The notes: generated by a model not told the origin, from the sequence alone. Shown: positions 34,815 through 43,229, counted from the stretch's first letter. The stretch is DNA of 64,000 nucleotides from an uncultured Oscillospiraceae bacterium (GCA_910585735.1 CAJUEU010000004.1:15430-79429); one strand, 5' to 3'. Translations and numbers: made by a program.

Positions 34815-35750
34815 TTACAGCTTTTCAGCGATCCGTAGCTTCGCGCTGCGGGAGCGCGGATTCTTTTCTAACTCTTGCTCTGTCGGCAGGATGGGCTTTT
34901 TATTTACCAGTTTCATCCGGGGTGCTTTGCCGCAGACGCACACCGGGAAATCCGGCGGGCAGGTACAGCCCCTGGCCTCCTCGGCAAAGCCGTTTTTCAC
35001 GATCCGATCCTCCAGCGAATGGAAGGTAATAATGCACAGCCTGCCCCCGGGGACAAGATGGTCGGAGGCCTGGCGGATTACCTTTTCGGCGGCGGTGAGT
35101 TCATCGTTGACGGCAATTCGGATGGCCTGGAAGGACCGCTTGGCCGGGTGCTGCTTCTCCCGGAGGGCGGCGGCAGGCATGGCCGAGCGGATAACCTCCA
35201 CCAATTGGAGCGTGGTCTCAATGGGGGCTTGTCCCCTAGCCCGGACGATGGCGCCCGCGATGGCGGGGGCATACCGCTCCTCCCCGTACCGGGAGAGGAT
35301 GCGCCGCAGCTCCTCTTGGGGCCACTCGTTGACCACCGCCCGGGCCGTCAGGGGTTGACTTTGGTCCATGCGCATATCAAGGGGGGCATCGTGCATATAG
35401 GAAAAGCCTCTTGCCGGGTCATCCAGTTGGGGGGAGGACACTCCCAGGTCGAAGAGCATCCCGTGGGCGGAGGGTGTCCCCGCCTGGGTCAGTATCTGGT
35501 CCAGATCGGTAAAGTTTCCGTGAAGAAGCTCCACCTTGTCCCTCCAGGGGGCAAGCCGCTCCCTGGCCGCCTCAATGGCCGCGATATCCCGGTCGATACA
35601 GTAAAGCCGCCCGGTGGTGAGCCGTTTGGCGATCTCACAAGAATGTCCTGCCCGGCCCAGGGTGCCGTCCACATAGATCCCGTCGGGGCGAATGCTCAGG
35701 CCCTCGATGCACTCGTCCAGCAGCACCGGGCGGTGGGTATATTCTTCCAT
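34815..35750 (-). CDS. rsmH: 16S rRNA (cytosine-1402-N4)-methyltransferase
   Basis: A 311-residue S-adenosylmethionine enzyme that methylates N4 of C1402 in the ribosomal P site. The start HRPVLLDECIEGL, the SAM motif VDGTLGRAGHS (about residue 28), LFDLGVSSPQLD and the C-terminal ITFHSLEDRIVK are all typical. Its ATG overlaps the mraZ stop (TAATG), so translation is coupled. Second gene of the dcw cluster. Confidence 0.96.
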   Translation of the reverse strand: MEEYTHRPVLLDECIEGLSIRPDGIYVDGTLGRAGHSCEIAKRLTTGRLYCIDRDIAAIEAARERLAPWRDKVELLHGNFTDLDQILTQAGTPSAHGMLFDLGVSSPQLDDPARGFSYMHDAPLDMRMDQSQPLTARAVVNEWPQEELRRILSRYGEERYAPAIAGAIVRARGQAPIETTLQLVEVIRSAMPAAALREKQHPAKRSFQAIRIAVNDELTAAEKVIRQASDHLVPGGRLCIITFHSLEDRIVKNGFAEEARGCTCPPDFPVCVCGKAPRMKLVNKKPILPTEQELEKNPRSRSAKLRIAEKL

Positions 35751-36166
35751 TAGAATCCCAAAGCCTCCATACAGGCGGACATCTTCTCAGGCGTCATCTC
35801 TTCCTCCTCCTGGGCGTTCCACACATCGGCCGACCAGATCTCAGCCCGGTCGTTGACGCCGATGATGACCACGTCCTTCTCCAGCCCGGCGTACTTCCGC
35901 AGCTTCTGGGGCACCACGATCCGCCCCTGGGAATCCAGCTCACACTTGGAGGCGTTGGCAAAGAGGGGCCGCATAGCCTTGGACTGGCTCATGGGGAGAG
36001 AGGCAAATTTTTCGGTGAAACGGTCCCAGGTCTCCTGGGGGTAGATAGCCAGGCAGGAATCCACGCCCATAGCCAGATGGAAGGACACGCCCAACTCCTC
36101 CCGCAGCTTGGCGGGGATAAACAATCTCCCCTTGGCGTCGATGGAATGTTCATAGGTCCCGGTCAT
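35750..36166 (-). CDS. mraZ: Transcriptional regulator MraZ
   Basis: A 138-residue DNA-binding protein made of two SpoVT/AbrB-like halves. DAKGRLFIPAKLR is at about residues 10-22, and DSQGRIVVPQKLR at about 85-97. It forms a ring and represses the dcw operon by binding direct repeats in its promoter, as known in other bacteria. Such repeats are visible at 36205-36225. The ATG at 36166 is preferred, 6 nt after GGGGGT; a GTG five codons upstream is possible. First gene of the cluster. Confidence 0.94.
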   Translation of the reverse strand: MTGTYEHSIDAKGRLFIPAKLREELGVSFHLAMGVDSCLAIYPQETWDRFTEKFASLPMSQSKAMRPLFANASKCELDSQGRIVVPQKLRKYAGLEKDVVIIGVNDRAEIWSADVWNAQEEEEMTPEKMSACMEALGF

Positions 36167-36204
36167 GTCCTCACCCCCCACTTGAATGGGATTTTATGGT
36201 TTAT

Positions 36205-36225
36205 TGCTCCATTTTGCTCCACTTT
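36205..36225 (-). promoter_or_regulatory. MraZ boxes
   Basis: On the minus strand AAAGTGGAGCA (36215-36225) is followed by AAATGGAGCA (36205-36214). These are two direct repeats with an exact 10-bp period just downstream of the -10 box. This fits known MraZ sites (TGGxG repeated every 10 bp). Confidence 0.78.
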
Positions 36226-36233
36226 GCTTTTTC

Positions 36234-36262
36234 AGTATAACGGCTCTGTAACCAAATTGCAA
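36234..36262 (-). promoter_or_regulatory. Promoter of the dcw cluster
   Basis: Minus-strand TTGCAA (36257-36262) and TATACT (36234-36239) with a 17-bp spacer, directly upstream of the MraZ boxes. Confidence 0.78.
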
Positions 36263-36302
36263 TACTTATTTTGAATTTTTTCCACCGAAATGTGGACAAA
36301 AA

Positions 36303-36342
36303 AATCCCCTCAAGGGGTCAGTTGTGACCACTTGAGGGGATT
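36303..36342 (-). terminator. Terminator of the rsmD-coaD operon
   Basis: On the minus strand AATCCCCTCAAG and complement form the outer stem and TGGTCA/TGACC the inner one, followed directly by TTTTTTT. It separates the preceding operon from the dcw promoter. Confidence 0.92.
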
Positions 36343-36379
36343 GCTACTATATGTTGTGTTAGGTGTGGGGAGAAATTTT

Positions 36380-36895
36380 TTAATCCTCGTCGGCAGCGGC
36401 ATCGTAGGCCCGGCTCTGGCTCTGGGTGGGCTCCATCCCCGCGGCGGCGGCGCGGAACCGGCCCCGGGACTTTTTGATCTCGTCATAGGCCTCGGCCACC
36501 GCCTCCTCGGTGCGGCGGAGGGCATCGTCACAGTAGCGGTTGGCGGCTACCTTCAGCTCCCGGGACTTGGCCTCGGCGTCCCGGCGGATGGCCTCGCTCT
36601 CCCGCTTGGCCTTGGCCAGAAGCTCGTCCTCGGCCAGAAGCTGCTTGGCCTTCTCCTGGGCCTGCTGGATGATGAGCTCCCCCTCCCGTTTGGCGGAGGC
36701 CAGGTAATCGTTCCGGGCGGCCAGGAGCTTCCGGGCCTCGGCCAGCTCCATGGGGAAGGCCCCACGGATCTCATCGATCAGGTCCAGAGTCTCTGCCCGG
36801 TCCAGCATACATTTGTCTCCCGACAGAGGAACGTTTTTGGCCTCCTCCACCGATTCAAACAGCATATCCAACAGTTCATTGACACCGCTTGCCAT
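36380..36895 (-). CDS. Coiled-coil protein of unknown function
   Basis: A 171-residue soluble protein. Residues 1-50 form a short domain (NELLDMLFESVEEAKNVP), and about 50-140 is a long Ala/Glu/Lys/Arg-rich helix with heptad-like spacing (LIIQQAQEKAKQLL). The tail is acidic. It resembles ATP synthase subunit E/B-like or DivIVA-like coiled coils, but I cannot assign a family. ATG 36895 lies 8 nt after GGAGG; ATG 36901 is too close. It is 20 bp downstream of coaD and ends at a strong terminator, so it is the third gene of the rsmD-coaD operon. Confidence 0.78.
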   Translation of the reverse strand: MASGVNELLDMLFESVEEAKNVPLSGDKCMLDRAETLDLIDEIRGAFPMELAEARKLLAARNDYLASAKREGELIIQQAQEKAKQLLAEDELLAKAKRESEAIRRDAEAKSRELKVAANRYCDDALRRTEEAVAEAYDEIKKSRGRFRAAAAGMEPTQSQSRAYDAAADED

Positions 36896-36914
36896 GCTCA
36901 TTTCCTCCCGCTTT

Positions 36915-37406
36915 TTATTTTTTTCTCTTTATTTTTTCGTTCACGTCCCCGATGATCTCCCGGGGGACAAAGTCGCTGAGATCGGCGCCATAGGACGCCA
37001 TCTCCTTCACTACACTGGAGCTGATATAGGTATATTTGGCGCTGGAGGGGATGAACAACGTCTCCAGCTTTGGATTCAGCTTCTGATTGATAAGAGCCAT
37101 CTGGAGCTCGTACTCGTAGTCTGAGGCCGCCCGCAGGCCCTTCACCAAAGCGCAGGCCCCTTTTTCCTTGGCGTACTCGGCCACCAGGGCATTGGAATAG
37201 TCCACCTCCACATTGGGAAAGTCCTTCACCACCCGGCGAATGAGCTCCACCCGCTCGGCAGGGGTAAAGAGGCCGGAATTCACCTTTTCGGCGTTGACCA
37301 TCACGCAGACGATAAGCTTGTCAAAGCAGCCGGCGGCCCGCTTGATGACGTTGCGGTGTCCCAGAGTAATGGGGTCGAAGCTGCCGGGATAGATGGCGGT
37401 CTTCAT
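36915..37406 (-). CDS. coaD: Phosphopantetheine adenylyltransferase
   Basis: A 163-residue cytosolic enzyme for the fourth step of coenzyme A synthesis. It joins ATP and 4-phosphopantetheine. The nucleotidyltransferase motif is YPGSFDPITLGH (residues 6-17, TxGH), with the product-site KGLRAASDYEYELQMA and ISSSVVKE. Length is usual. The start codon overlaps the rsmD stop by 4 nt (ATGA), so the two are coupled; this pairing is common in Firmicutes. Confidence 0.97.
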   Translation of the reverse strand: MKTAIYPGSFDPITLGHRNVIKRAAGCFDKLIVCVMVNAEKVNSGLFTPAERVELIRRVVKDFPNVEVDYSNALVAEYAKEKGACALVKGLRAASDYEYELQMALINQKLNPKLETLFIPSSAKYTYISSSVVKEMASYGADLSDFVPREIIGDVNEKIKRKK

Positions 37407-37972
37407 GACGTCTCCCCTCCCGCTCTCTCCGGGGCCCGGTGGTACACCGTCAGCCGGATCTTCCCATAGCGGTAGTCCCGGCCCATCACGTAGGGGGCGG
37501 GAAGCTGAGGCAGGATCTGGTCCACAGCGCTTTCACAGACAATTATACCATTTTCGGTCATAATGTCAATCTCGGCCATCTTCAAAAGGGCCTTGTCCAG
37601 CAGCCCGGCGGCATAGGGCGGATCCAGAAAGGCCAGGGAAAATTTCTCCCGGCAGGAGCCCAGAAAGCTGAGGGCGTCCCCCTGGACCACCCGGCTTTGG
37701 TTCTCAAAGCCGGTGAGGGCCAGGTTCTCTTTGATGACCTTCACCGCCTCCCGGGACTGGTCCACAAAGACGCACCTTTCGGCCCCCCGGGAGAGAGCCT
37801 CGATGCCCAGCTGCCCGGTGCCGCCGAAGAGGTCCAGCACCCGGCGGCCCTCAATGTCGAACTGGACGATATTAAAAATGGACTCCTTCACCTTGTCGGT
37901 GGTGGGACGGATGTCCATGCCGGGAAACTCCCTGAGCTTCCGCCCCCGGGCACTGCCCGTGATGACGCGCAT
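37403..37972 (-). CDS. rsmD: 16S rRNA (guanine-966-N2)-methyltransferase
   Basis: A 189-residue SAM-dependent methyltransferase acting on G966 of 16S rRNA. The start MRVITGSARGRKL is nearly the family consensus. RPTTDKVKESIFNI, the SAM motif LDLFGGTGQLGIEALSRGA and the catalytic DPPY follow. The ATG at 37972 follows AAAGGAGG. Promoter at 38007-38035. It heads the operon with coaD and the coiled-coil gene. Confidence 0.95.
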   Translation of the reverse strand: MRVITGSARGRKLREFPGMDIRPTTDKVKESIFNIVQFDIEGRRVLDLFGGTGQLGIEALSRGAERCVFVDQSREAVKVIKENLALTGFENQSRVVQGDALSFLGSCREKFSLAFLDPPYAAGLLDKALLKMAEIDIMTENGIIVCESAVDQILPQLPAPYVMGRDYRYGKIRLTVYHRAPERAGGETS

Positions 37973-38006
37973 GGGGACCCCCTCCTTTCCAAATTCGCTT
38001 TTTTCA

Positions 38007-38035
38007 ATCATAACAGAAAATAGCCCAGGGCGCAA
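38007..38035 (-). promoter_or_regulatory. Promoter of the rsmD operon
   Basis: Minus-strand TTGCGC (38030-38035) and TATGAT (38007-38012), 17-bp spacer, 34 bp before the start codon. Confidence 0.65.
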
Positions 38036-38086
38036 ACCCCCCGGGCATATTTTTTGAAAAATTTTAGATTTCATGTGGGGATGGAG

Positions 38087-38425
38087 TCATTCTTTAACGT
38101 CCTGGTCGTCCCAAGCATCCTCAAACAGGATCCGCAGGTAGTCCCGGCGGCCGTAAAGGACACGGTCGATGTAGACCTCGGTGGAGCGGACATGGTAAAA
38201 GATCATGTAATTGCCGCTGGTCAGATAGCGGAACTCTCTGCCCAAATCGGCGGAAGGCACCGGAGTACCCGCAAAGGGCTGGCTCCATAAGGTGCGAATC
38301 TGATCCATGATTTTACGGAGCGTCGATTTTGCGGCAATCGGATTTTCCAATTCCTTTGAAATGTACTCCTTGATCTCCAACAGATCAAGACGGGCCGACT
38401 GCGATAAACTCACTTTATTTTTCAT
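38087..38425 (-). CDS. ParE/RelE-family toxin
   Basis: A 112-residue basic protein of the RelE/ParE superfamily. The opening LSQSARLDLLEIKEYISKEL is the two-helix start seen in ParE-type toxins. The later GREFRYLTSGNYMIFYHV and a closing VLYGRRDYLRILF strand complete the fold. ParE members poison gyrase and RelE members cut mRNA; sequence alone does not separate them well, though the N-terminal helices favour ParE. The ATG overlaps the antitoxin stop by 4 nt, so the pair is coupled. Confidence 0.88.
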   Translation of the reverse strand: MKNKVSLSQSARLDLLEIKEYISKELENPIAAKSTLRKIMDQIRTLWSQPFAGTPVPSADLGREFRYLTSGNYMIFYHVRSTEVYIDRVLYGRRDYLRILFEDAWDDQDVKE

Positions 38426-38673
38426 CGCTCGATCCCTAACTCCTGCTCGACCTCTTCCACTGTCAGCCACCCCTCCTCCTCGCCGGAGCGACGGCCTTTT
38501 TCCAGCTCAGCCATGAGCTTAATGGTGGCTTGGAGCTTTTCATACTCCCGCAGGTCGACGATGGCGTACTTGCCCCGCCCGTTTTTAGTAAGAAAAACAG
38601 GCGAACCCTCCTCCACATCGTGAAGGACCTCGGTATAGTTGCGCAGGTCGGAGATGGGTTTGATGTTCGGCAT
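38422..38673 (-). CDS. Phd/YefM-family antitoxin
   Basis: An 83-residue antitoxin. The N-terminal Phd/YefM fold reads PISDLRNYTEVLHDVEEGSPVFLTKNGRGKYAIVD in outline, and the C-terminal half is an acidic helix that should cover the toxin. AGGAG lies 9 nt before the ATG at 38673. It normally represses its own promoter together with the toxin; an inverted repeat in the promoter at 38713-38730 fits this. Confidence 0.88.
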   Translation of the reverse strand: MPNIKPISDLRNYTEVLHDVEEGSPVFLTKNGRGKYAIVDLREYEKLQATIKLMAELEKGRRSGEEEGWLTVEEVEQELGIER

Positions 38674-38697
38674 ACGAAACAACTCCTTTCTGCCTCT

Positions 38698-38730
38698 ATT
38701 ATAACCTATTATGCTGTAAAATTCAACAGC
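38698..38730 (-). promoter_or_regulatory. Toxin-antitoxin promoter with overlapping operator
   Basis: Minus-strand TTGAAT (38721-38726) and TATAAT (38698-38703) with a 17-bp spacer. GCTGT at 38713 and ACAGC ending 38730 form an inverted repeat across the -35 box. Confidence 0.72.
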
Positions 38731-38779
38731 AAATTTCACAGCAAGGCGGCCCATAATTTCCCTGGAAGAGGGTTCCCTC

Positions 38780-39223
38780 CTATGCCTCCCTCCGGCGCTT
38801 GTAGAGCACGATCTCGGGGTCGGTTCCCCCGCCGCCGTATTCGCACACTAAGATGTATTCGGCATCGGCCACCACGCCGTAGCAGCGCTCGTTGGAGGGC
38901 CGTTCGATCTGGTTGCCCAGGTATATGTTGCCATCCGACAGCAGCTTTACCGTCTGCCCGTTGGGGAGGGGATATTCCAGGTTGACAAAATATCCCGGAA
39001 GCAGATTGAGGTCGTCCACATGGAGATCCGGGATCCCCAGGCCGTTGATCTCCTCCACCAGGGTCTTTTTCAGGGTCAGGAAGGTCTCGTGGCCCTTCTC
39101 CCCGACGCACCGGGCGGCAATACAGTCGCCGCCGTAGGGTCGGCCCCCGGTCTCAGCGCAGCCGGGGCACTCCGCCCGCCGGGGGCAGCTTTTGCAGCAG
39201 TCCATGTTGCATATCTCCGACAT
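38780..39223 (-). CDS. Cys-rich N-terminal zinc-binding-like protein, function unknown
   Basis: A 147-residue cytosolic protein. Residues 5-41 contain nine cysteines (CNMDCCKSCPRRAECPGC, then GGDCIAARC), probably a zinc or iron-sulfur site like that of DUF3795 proteins. The rest (about 55-147) is a beta-rich region with KLLSDGNIYLGNQ and YILVCEYGGGG, which I cannot assign. ATG 39223 is 7 nt after AGGAGG; ATG 39229 is too close to it. It is monocistronic between the antitoxin and two lipoproteins. Confidence 0.7.
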   Translation of the reverse strand: MSEICNMDCCKSCPRRAECPGCAETGGRPYGGDCIAARCVGEKGHETFLTLKKTLVEEINGLGIPDLHVDDLNLLPGYFVNLEYPLPNGQTVKLLSDGNIYLGNQIERPSNERCYGVVADAEYILVCEYGGGGTDPEIVLYKRRREA

Positions 39224-39266
39224 GGTCATTCCTCCTGTTGTGTTTTTCTCTTTTCACCGTGAAGGG

Positions 39267-40076
39267 TCAGTCGCCGTGGTAGTCCAAGTCATGCCAGCGT
39301 TGAAATTCCTCCGTGGATGCGTAGGTCACGCCACCGATCTCGGCGTTCTCCTCCCGGTAGACCTCTTTCAGCGTTCCGATTTTCTCGTCATAGTTTTCCA
39401 CCGTAAGGGTAGCGGTAAAGTCATCACTGTAGTTATCCTGGTTCTTTAACCGCCGCACACAGGTCAGTTTCCCGTCCAGATAGCGGTAAAATTCGATGGT
39501 ATAGCTAAATCCGCTGTGGTTCCAAGTCTCGATCACCTGCCGCTCCTGGTCAAAATCAGGCATGGCCAGATTTTCCAGGCCGTAGGGGTCCCGTACAAAC
39601 TGTTCCGCTTCTTTGTCCCAAACATAATACACGCTTCCGCTGGAACTGGCCGCTATCCAGGAACCATATTCAAAATCCATGCAGCCATCAAAATTCACGT
39701 CCACCTCACGAGGGGTCGCAGCTCCCAAACTATATAACCAAACCTCGTCCTCAAAAGACTGTTTCAGTTCCCCGCTGCTTTCTTCATAGACAGATACCAG
39801 AATGGGAATGCCCCCTTCTGCTTCCTGTTCTTCCCGTTGAGTGATCTCCACCCAAAACTTATGCTCCCCATCACCCACGTCAAGCTCAATGCCCATAGAA
39901 GAGGGCTCGGGTGTTGGGGTAACGGTCACCATCGGGGTGGGCGTGGGCTCGGGCGTTGGGGTAACGGTCACCATCGGGGTGGGCGTGGGCGCAGGGGTGG
40001 GGACGGAAGCCCCAGGCTCCCTCTGGCAGGCCGTCAGAAGGAGAAGCAAGGTCAAAATGGGAAGATATTTTTTCAT
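39267..40076 (-). CDS. Lipoprotein with TPTP repeat linker, XAC2610-like
   Basis: A 269-residue exported lipoprotein. The signal peptide ends in LLLTAC. The linker (about 25-60) carries a duplicated MVTVTPTPEP segment, encoded by a direct DNA repeat of about 48 bp at 39910-40005. The mature domain contains VDVNFDGCMDFEYG, a calcium-loop-like motif, then YYVWDKEAEQFV and a strand-rich end. This pattern fits XAC2610-like or VCBS-like beta folds of unknown function. GGAG precedes the ATG at 40076. It may be co-transcribed with the upstream transglutaminase-like lipoprotein. Confidence 0.75.
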   Translation of the reverse strand: MKKYLPILTLLLLLTACQREPGASVPTPAPTPTPMVTVTPTPEPTPTPMVTVTPTPEPSSMGIELDVGDGEHKFWVEITQREEQEAEGGIPILVSVYEESSGELKQSFEDEVWLYSLGAATPREVDVNFDGCMDFEYGSWIAASSSGSVYYVWDKEAEQFVRDPYGLENLAMPDFDQERQVIETWNHSGFSYTIEFYRYLDGKLTCVRRLKNQDNYSDDFTATLTVENYDEKIGTLKEVYREENAEIGGVTYASTEEFQRWHDLDYHGD

Positions 40077-40137
40077 CGTTGGCTCCTTTCTCCCCGTGAG
40101 GGGCAAGCCTCTCCCTCATGTACTTCTCCAGGTGCGC

Positions 40138-41310
40138 CTATTCCGGCTTCTCGCCGAAGCCGTTCCAGTAAAAGCGGGTGGCGGTGGCCTCGGGGACGTT
40201 TTCATAGTCCCACTGGTGGTTGCTCCCGCGCAGATGGTCGCTGGTGACATTGAAAAAATTATAGTCGCCCTCCATGTCCCAGGTGGTGTCTACGCAGTAC
40301 CACTCGTCCTCCAGCTTCACCATGTTCCAGGCGTGGTCTTCGGTAGAATCAAATGCGGCCCCTATCACAGTAATACACTCCACCCCGGCCAGATCCATCA
40401 AAAGCTGGAAGGTGGTAGCGTAACCATAGCAGATACCGTATCCGCTCACTAAGTATCCGTAAGGATTGGTGTTGTCCTTCTGACCTATAAAGGACTTGCC
40501 GCTGAGGACGGTCTCATCATAGGTTCCCTGCTCCAGCATCCAATCCCGAAGGGCCAGCTCCTTCTCAAAATCGGTCATATCCTCGGTGATACACTCCATA
40601 GCCTCCTTGCACCGGGCCAGAAGGGCGGCGTTCCGCTGGCTCAGTTCGCTCTCGTCCCCCGAGGCGTAGGCCTCCAGGATGGGCGTGGTGGCGTACAACC
40701 GCCTTATATGGTATCGGTTGGGGGGATCAAAAGGTATAAAACTGCTGATATCCAAGGTGGGGATCGGTTCATCCTCAGAAGGGGCCGAGGGGGTAGGTCT
40801 GGGCTGGGGCGGCTCCTCCCCGTTGAGGACGGCCATCAGGGCGTCTACCGCTCCATTGGGGTCCTCACAAATAAACAGGGCAACATAGCCGGGCGGCACG
40901 ATCACCGTCATCCCCTTCTCCACCAGAACGGCCTGGGCGGGAAAATAGCCGAAGAAGTCGCCCTGCCGGGCTTTGCGGTATTCCTCCACCGCGTTGGCGG
41001 CGGCCACGTCGTTTTCCGGGTCAGAAAGACGGATCACCGCCAGCTCCCGGGCATCTGTCCCCTGGGCGGCGTAGATGGTGGCCTCGGTCCAGGAGCCCTC
41101 CTCCAGGCAGTATAGCTCGTTCAGGTACAGGTCCCGGTCCTCCTGCTCCAGAGGGGACAGGTCCTCCCAACCCAGGTAGCCGGCCACGACCTGAGCGGCG
41201 TCCGCTGTGGAGACATAGTCCGGGGGGACGGTGGTGTCCGCGGTGTTCTGCTCCCCTCCGCAGGCGGTAAGGAGAAGAAGCAAGATCAGAATGGGAAAAT
41301 ATTTCTTCAT
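40138..41310 (-). CDS. Lipoprotein with DUF4358 and transglutaminase-like domains
   Basis: A 390-residue exported lipoprotein. The lipobox is LLLTAC. A DUF4358-like domain covers about 35-150 (YCLEEGSWTEATIYA, ELAVIRLSD, a YFPAQAVLVEKG strand). A Pro-rich linker follows. A transglutaminase-like papain-fold domain covers about 200-385, with the triad visible as Cys in SGYGICYGYA, His in DHAWNMVKL and Asp in YCVDTTWD. Such domains can act as peptidases or crosslinkers on the surface. The ATG at 41310 opens with MKKYFPIL, nearly the same signal peptide as the next lipoprotein, which suggests shared ancestry of the two signal regions. Confidence 0.85.
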   Translation of the reverse strand: MKKYFPILILLLLLTACGGEQNTADTTVPPDYVSTADAAQVVAGYLGWEDLSPLEQEDRDLYLNELYCLEEGSWTEATIYAAQGTDARELAVIRLSDPENDVAAANAVEEYRKARQGDFFGYFPAQAVLVEKGMTVIVPPGYVALFICEDPNGAVDALMAVLNGEEPPQPRPTPSAPSEDEPIPTLDISSFIPFDPPNRYHIRRLYATTPILEAYASGDESELSQRNAALLARCKEAMECITEDMTDFEKELALRDWMLEQGTYDETVLSGKSFIGQKDNTNPYGYLVSGYGICYGYATTFQLLMDLAGVECITVIGAAFDSTEDHAWNMVKLEDEWYCVDTTWDMEGDYNFFNVTSDHLRGSNHQWDYENVPEATATRFYWNGFGEKPE

Positions 41311-41408
41311 AAACGGTTCCTTTCTCTCCAGGAGGGACAAATCCCTCCTCATCGGGCACGAATCGGAAGGGAAACGGGTGTCATTTTGCGGGCGCACAAT
41401 GCGTGCCC

Positions 41409-43229
41409 CTACGGGGTATGGAAATAATCATACACCACTTTCCCGGTGGCCTTACCCACGGCTTTTTCCAGGTCCGCCAGAGAGGCGGCTTTGATGTTCT
41501 TTACGCTCTTGAACTCCTTCAAGAGCTGGTTACGGCGCTTCTCCCCGATACCGGGGATCTTGTCCAGCTCAGAGCCCTTCACCCGCTGGGACTGCTGCTG
41601 GCGGTGGAACTCGATGGCAAAGCGGTGGGTCTCCTCCTGGATCTGGCCCACCAGGGCGAAGACCGCCGGGATCCGCTGGATGCCGATCTCGGCGCCCTCC
41701 GGGGTCACCAGGGCCCGGGTGCGGTGGCGGTCGTCCTTCACCATACCAAAGACCGGGATGGAAAGGCCCAGCTTTTCCTCCACCCCCACGGCCACACGGG
41801 CGTGCTCGATGCCGCCGTCGATGAAGAGCACGTCGGGCAGGTCGCCGAATTTCTCGTCCCCGTCCAAATACCGCTGGAATCTTCTGGTAAGTACCTGGTC
41901 CATGGAGGCGTAGTCGTTGGGGCCCTCCATGTCCTTGAGCTTGAAATGGCGGTAGTCCCGCTTCAGGGGCTTGCCGTCCACGTAGACCACCATGGAGGCC
42001 ACGATATCGTCGGCCCCCTGGTTGGAGATGTCGTAGCTCTCGATGCGTTTGGGAGGCTTGTCCAGGCCCAGCATCTCCCCTAAAAGCTCCAGCAGCTTGG
42101 ACTGGCGTTCCGCCTTGGAGGTGGCCCGCTCCACCTCCTCCACGGCGTTCTTGTTTGCCAGTTTGATGAGATCCATCTTGGCCCCCCGCTGGGGGGTGAC
42201 CAAAGTGACCCGGTGCCCGCAGGCCTCGGAGAGGAGCCGGGTAAGGGAGACCTCGTCCTCCAGCTCACAGGGGAGCAGGATCTGTTTGGGCAGCCGGGAG
42301 CGGCCGGCGTAGTACTGGCTCAGAAGGTAGGAGACCGCCTCCCCCTCCTCCCCCTCCATGGGGGTCTCGATGAGGTCCATGTCCTTGGCGGCCAGGTCCC
42401 CCTCAATATAATGAAGGACCACAAAGCAGCTTTTGGCCTCCCCCCGGTGGTAGCCCACCACGTCGGTGTCAGCCAGGGACCCGGCCACCACCTTCTGCCG
42501 CTTGCCCAGAAGCTCAATGGCCTTCACCCGGTCCCGGAGCTCGGCCGCCTTCTCAAAGCGCATTTCCTCGGCGGCAAGCTCCATTTCAGCGGTCAAATCG
42601 GCCTTGACCTCCTTAAACTGGCCCTCCAAAAGCCGGATGGCCTGGTCCATGGCCTCCCTGTGGCGGTTCGGGTCCATGTCGACCCGGCAGTAGCCGTCGC
42701 ACAGGCCCATGTGGTAGTTGAGGCAGGGCCGCTCCTTCCCCACGTCCCGGGGAAATTGCTTGCTGCAGGAGGGCAGCTTGAGGGCGGAACGGAGAGCGGA
42801 GAGAAGGCCCCATGTCTCGTGGCGGCTGCCGTAGGGGCCGAAGTACCGGGCGCCGTCCTCAACGACCTTGTTCACCAGGGAAAAACGGGGATAGGGAGCC
42901 TTTACGTCCAGGCGGATGTAAGGGTAGCCCTTGTCATCCTTCAAAAGGATGTTGTAATGAGGCTGGTGGCGTTTAATGAGGGAGTTTTCCAGCACCAGGG
43001 CCTCGAACTCGCTGTCGGCCACGATCACATCAAAGTGGTCGATGGAGGCGACCATGGCCCGGGTCTTCTCGGTGTGGGAGGCCAGGTTGGCAAAATACTG
43101 AGAGACCCGGTTTTTCAGGGCCTTGGCCTTGCCCACGTAGATGACCTCGTTGTGCTTGTCCTGCATGATGTAGACGCCTGGCTTCAACGGCAGGGCGTGG
43201 GCTTTTTCCTTCAGTTCGTCAAAGGTCAT
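41409..43229 (-). CDS. uvrC: Excinuclease ABC subunit C
   Basis: Nuclease of nucleotide excision repair that cuts on both sides of a lesion held by UvrB. It has 606 residues. The GIY-YIG domain opens the protein (GVYIMQDKHNEVIYVGKA). A Cys-rich bridge (CSKQFPRDVGKERPCLNYHMGLC), a UVR domain (about 195-235), the RNase H-like C-terminal nuclease (FIDGGIEHAR) and a final helix-hairpin-helix pair (IPGIGEKRRNQLL) follow. The ATG at 43229 lies 6 nt after AGGAGG. It is 45 bp downstream of mutY, so the two repair genes probably form one transcript. Confidence 0.97.
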   Translation of the reverse strand: MTFDELKEKAHALPLKPGVYIMQDKHNEVIYVGKAKALKNRVSQYFANLASHTEKTRAMVASIDHFDVIVADSEFEALVLENSLIKRHQPHYNILLKDDKGYPYIRLDVKAPYPRFSLVNKVVEDGARYFGPYGSRHETWGLLSALRSALKLPSCSKQFPRDVGKERPCLNYHMGLCDGYCRVDMDPNRHREAMDQAIRLLEGQFKEVKADLTAEMELAAEEMRFEKAAELRDRVKAIELLGKRQKVVAGSLADTDVVGYHRGEAKSCFVVLHYIEGDLAAKDMDLIETPMEGEEGEAVSYLLSQYYAGRSRLPKQILLPCELEDEVSLTRLLSEACGHRVTLVTPQRGAKMDLIKLANKNAVEEVERATSKAERQSKLLELLGEMLGLDKPPKRIESYDISNQGADDIVASMVVYVDGKPLKRDYRHFKLKDMEGPNDYASMDQVLTRRFQRYLDGDEKFGDLPDVLFIDGGIEHARVAVGVEEKLGLSIPVFGMVKDDRHRTRALVTPEGAEIGIQRIPAVFALVGQIQEETHRFAIEFHRQQQSQRVKGSELDKIPGIGEKRRNQLLKEFKSVKNIKAASLADLEKAVGKATGKVVYDYFHTP

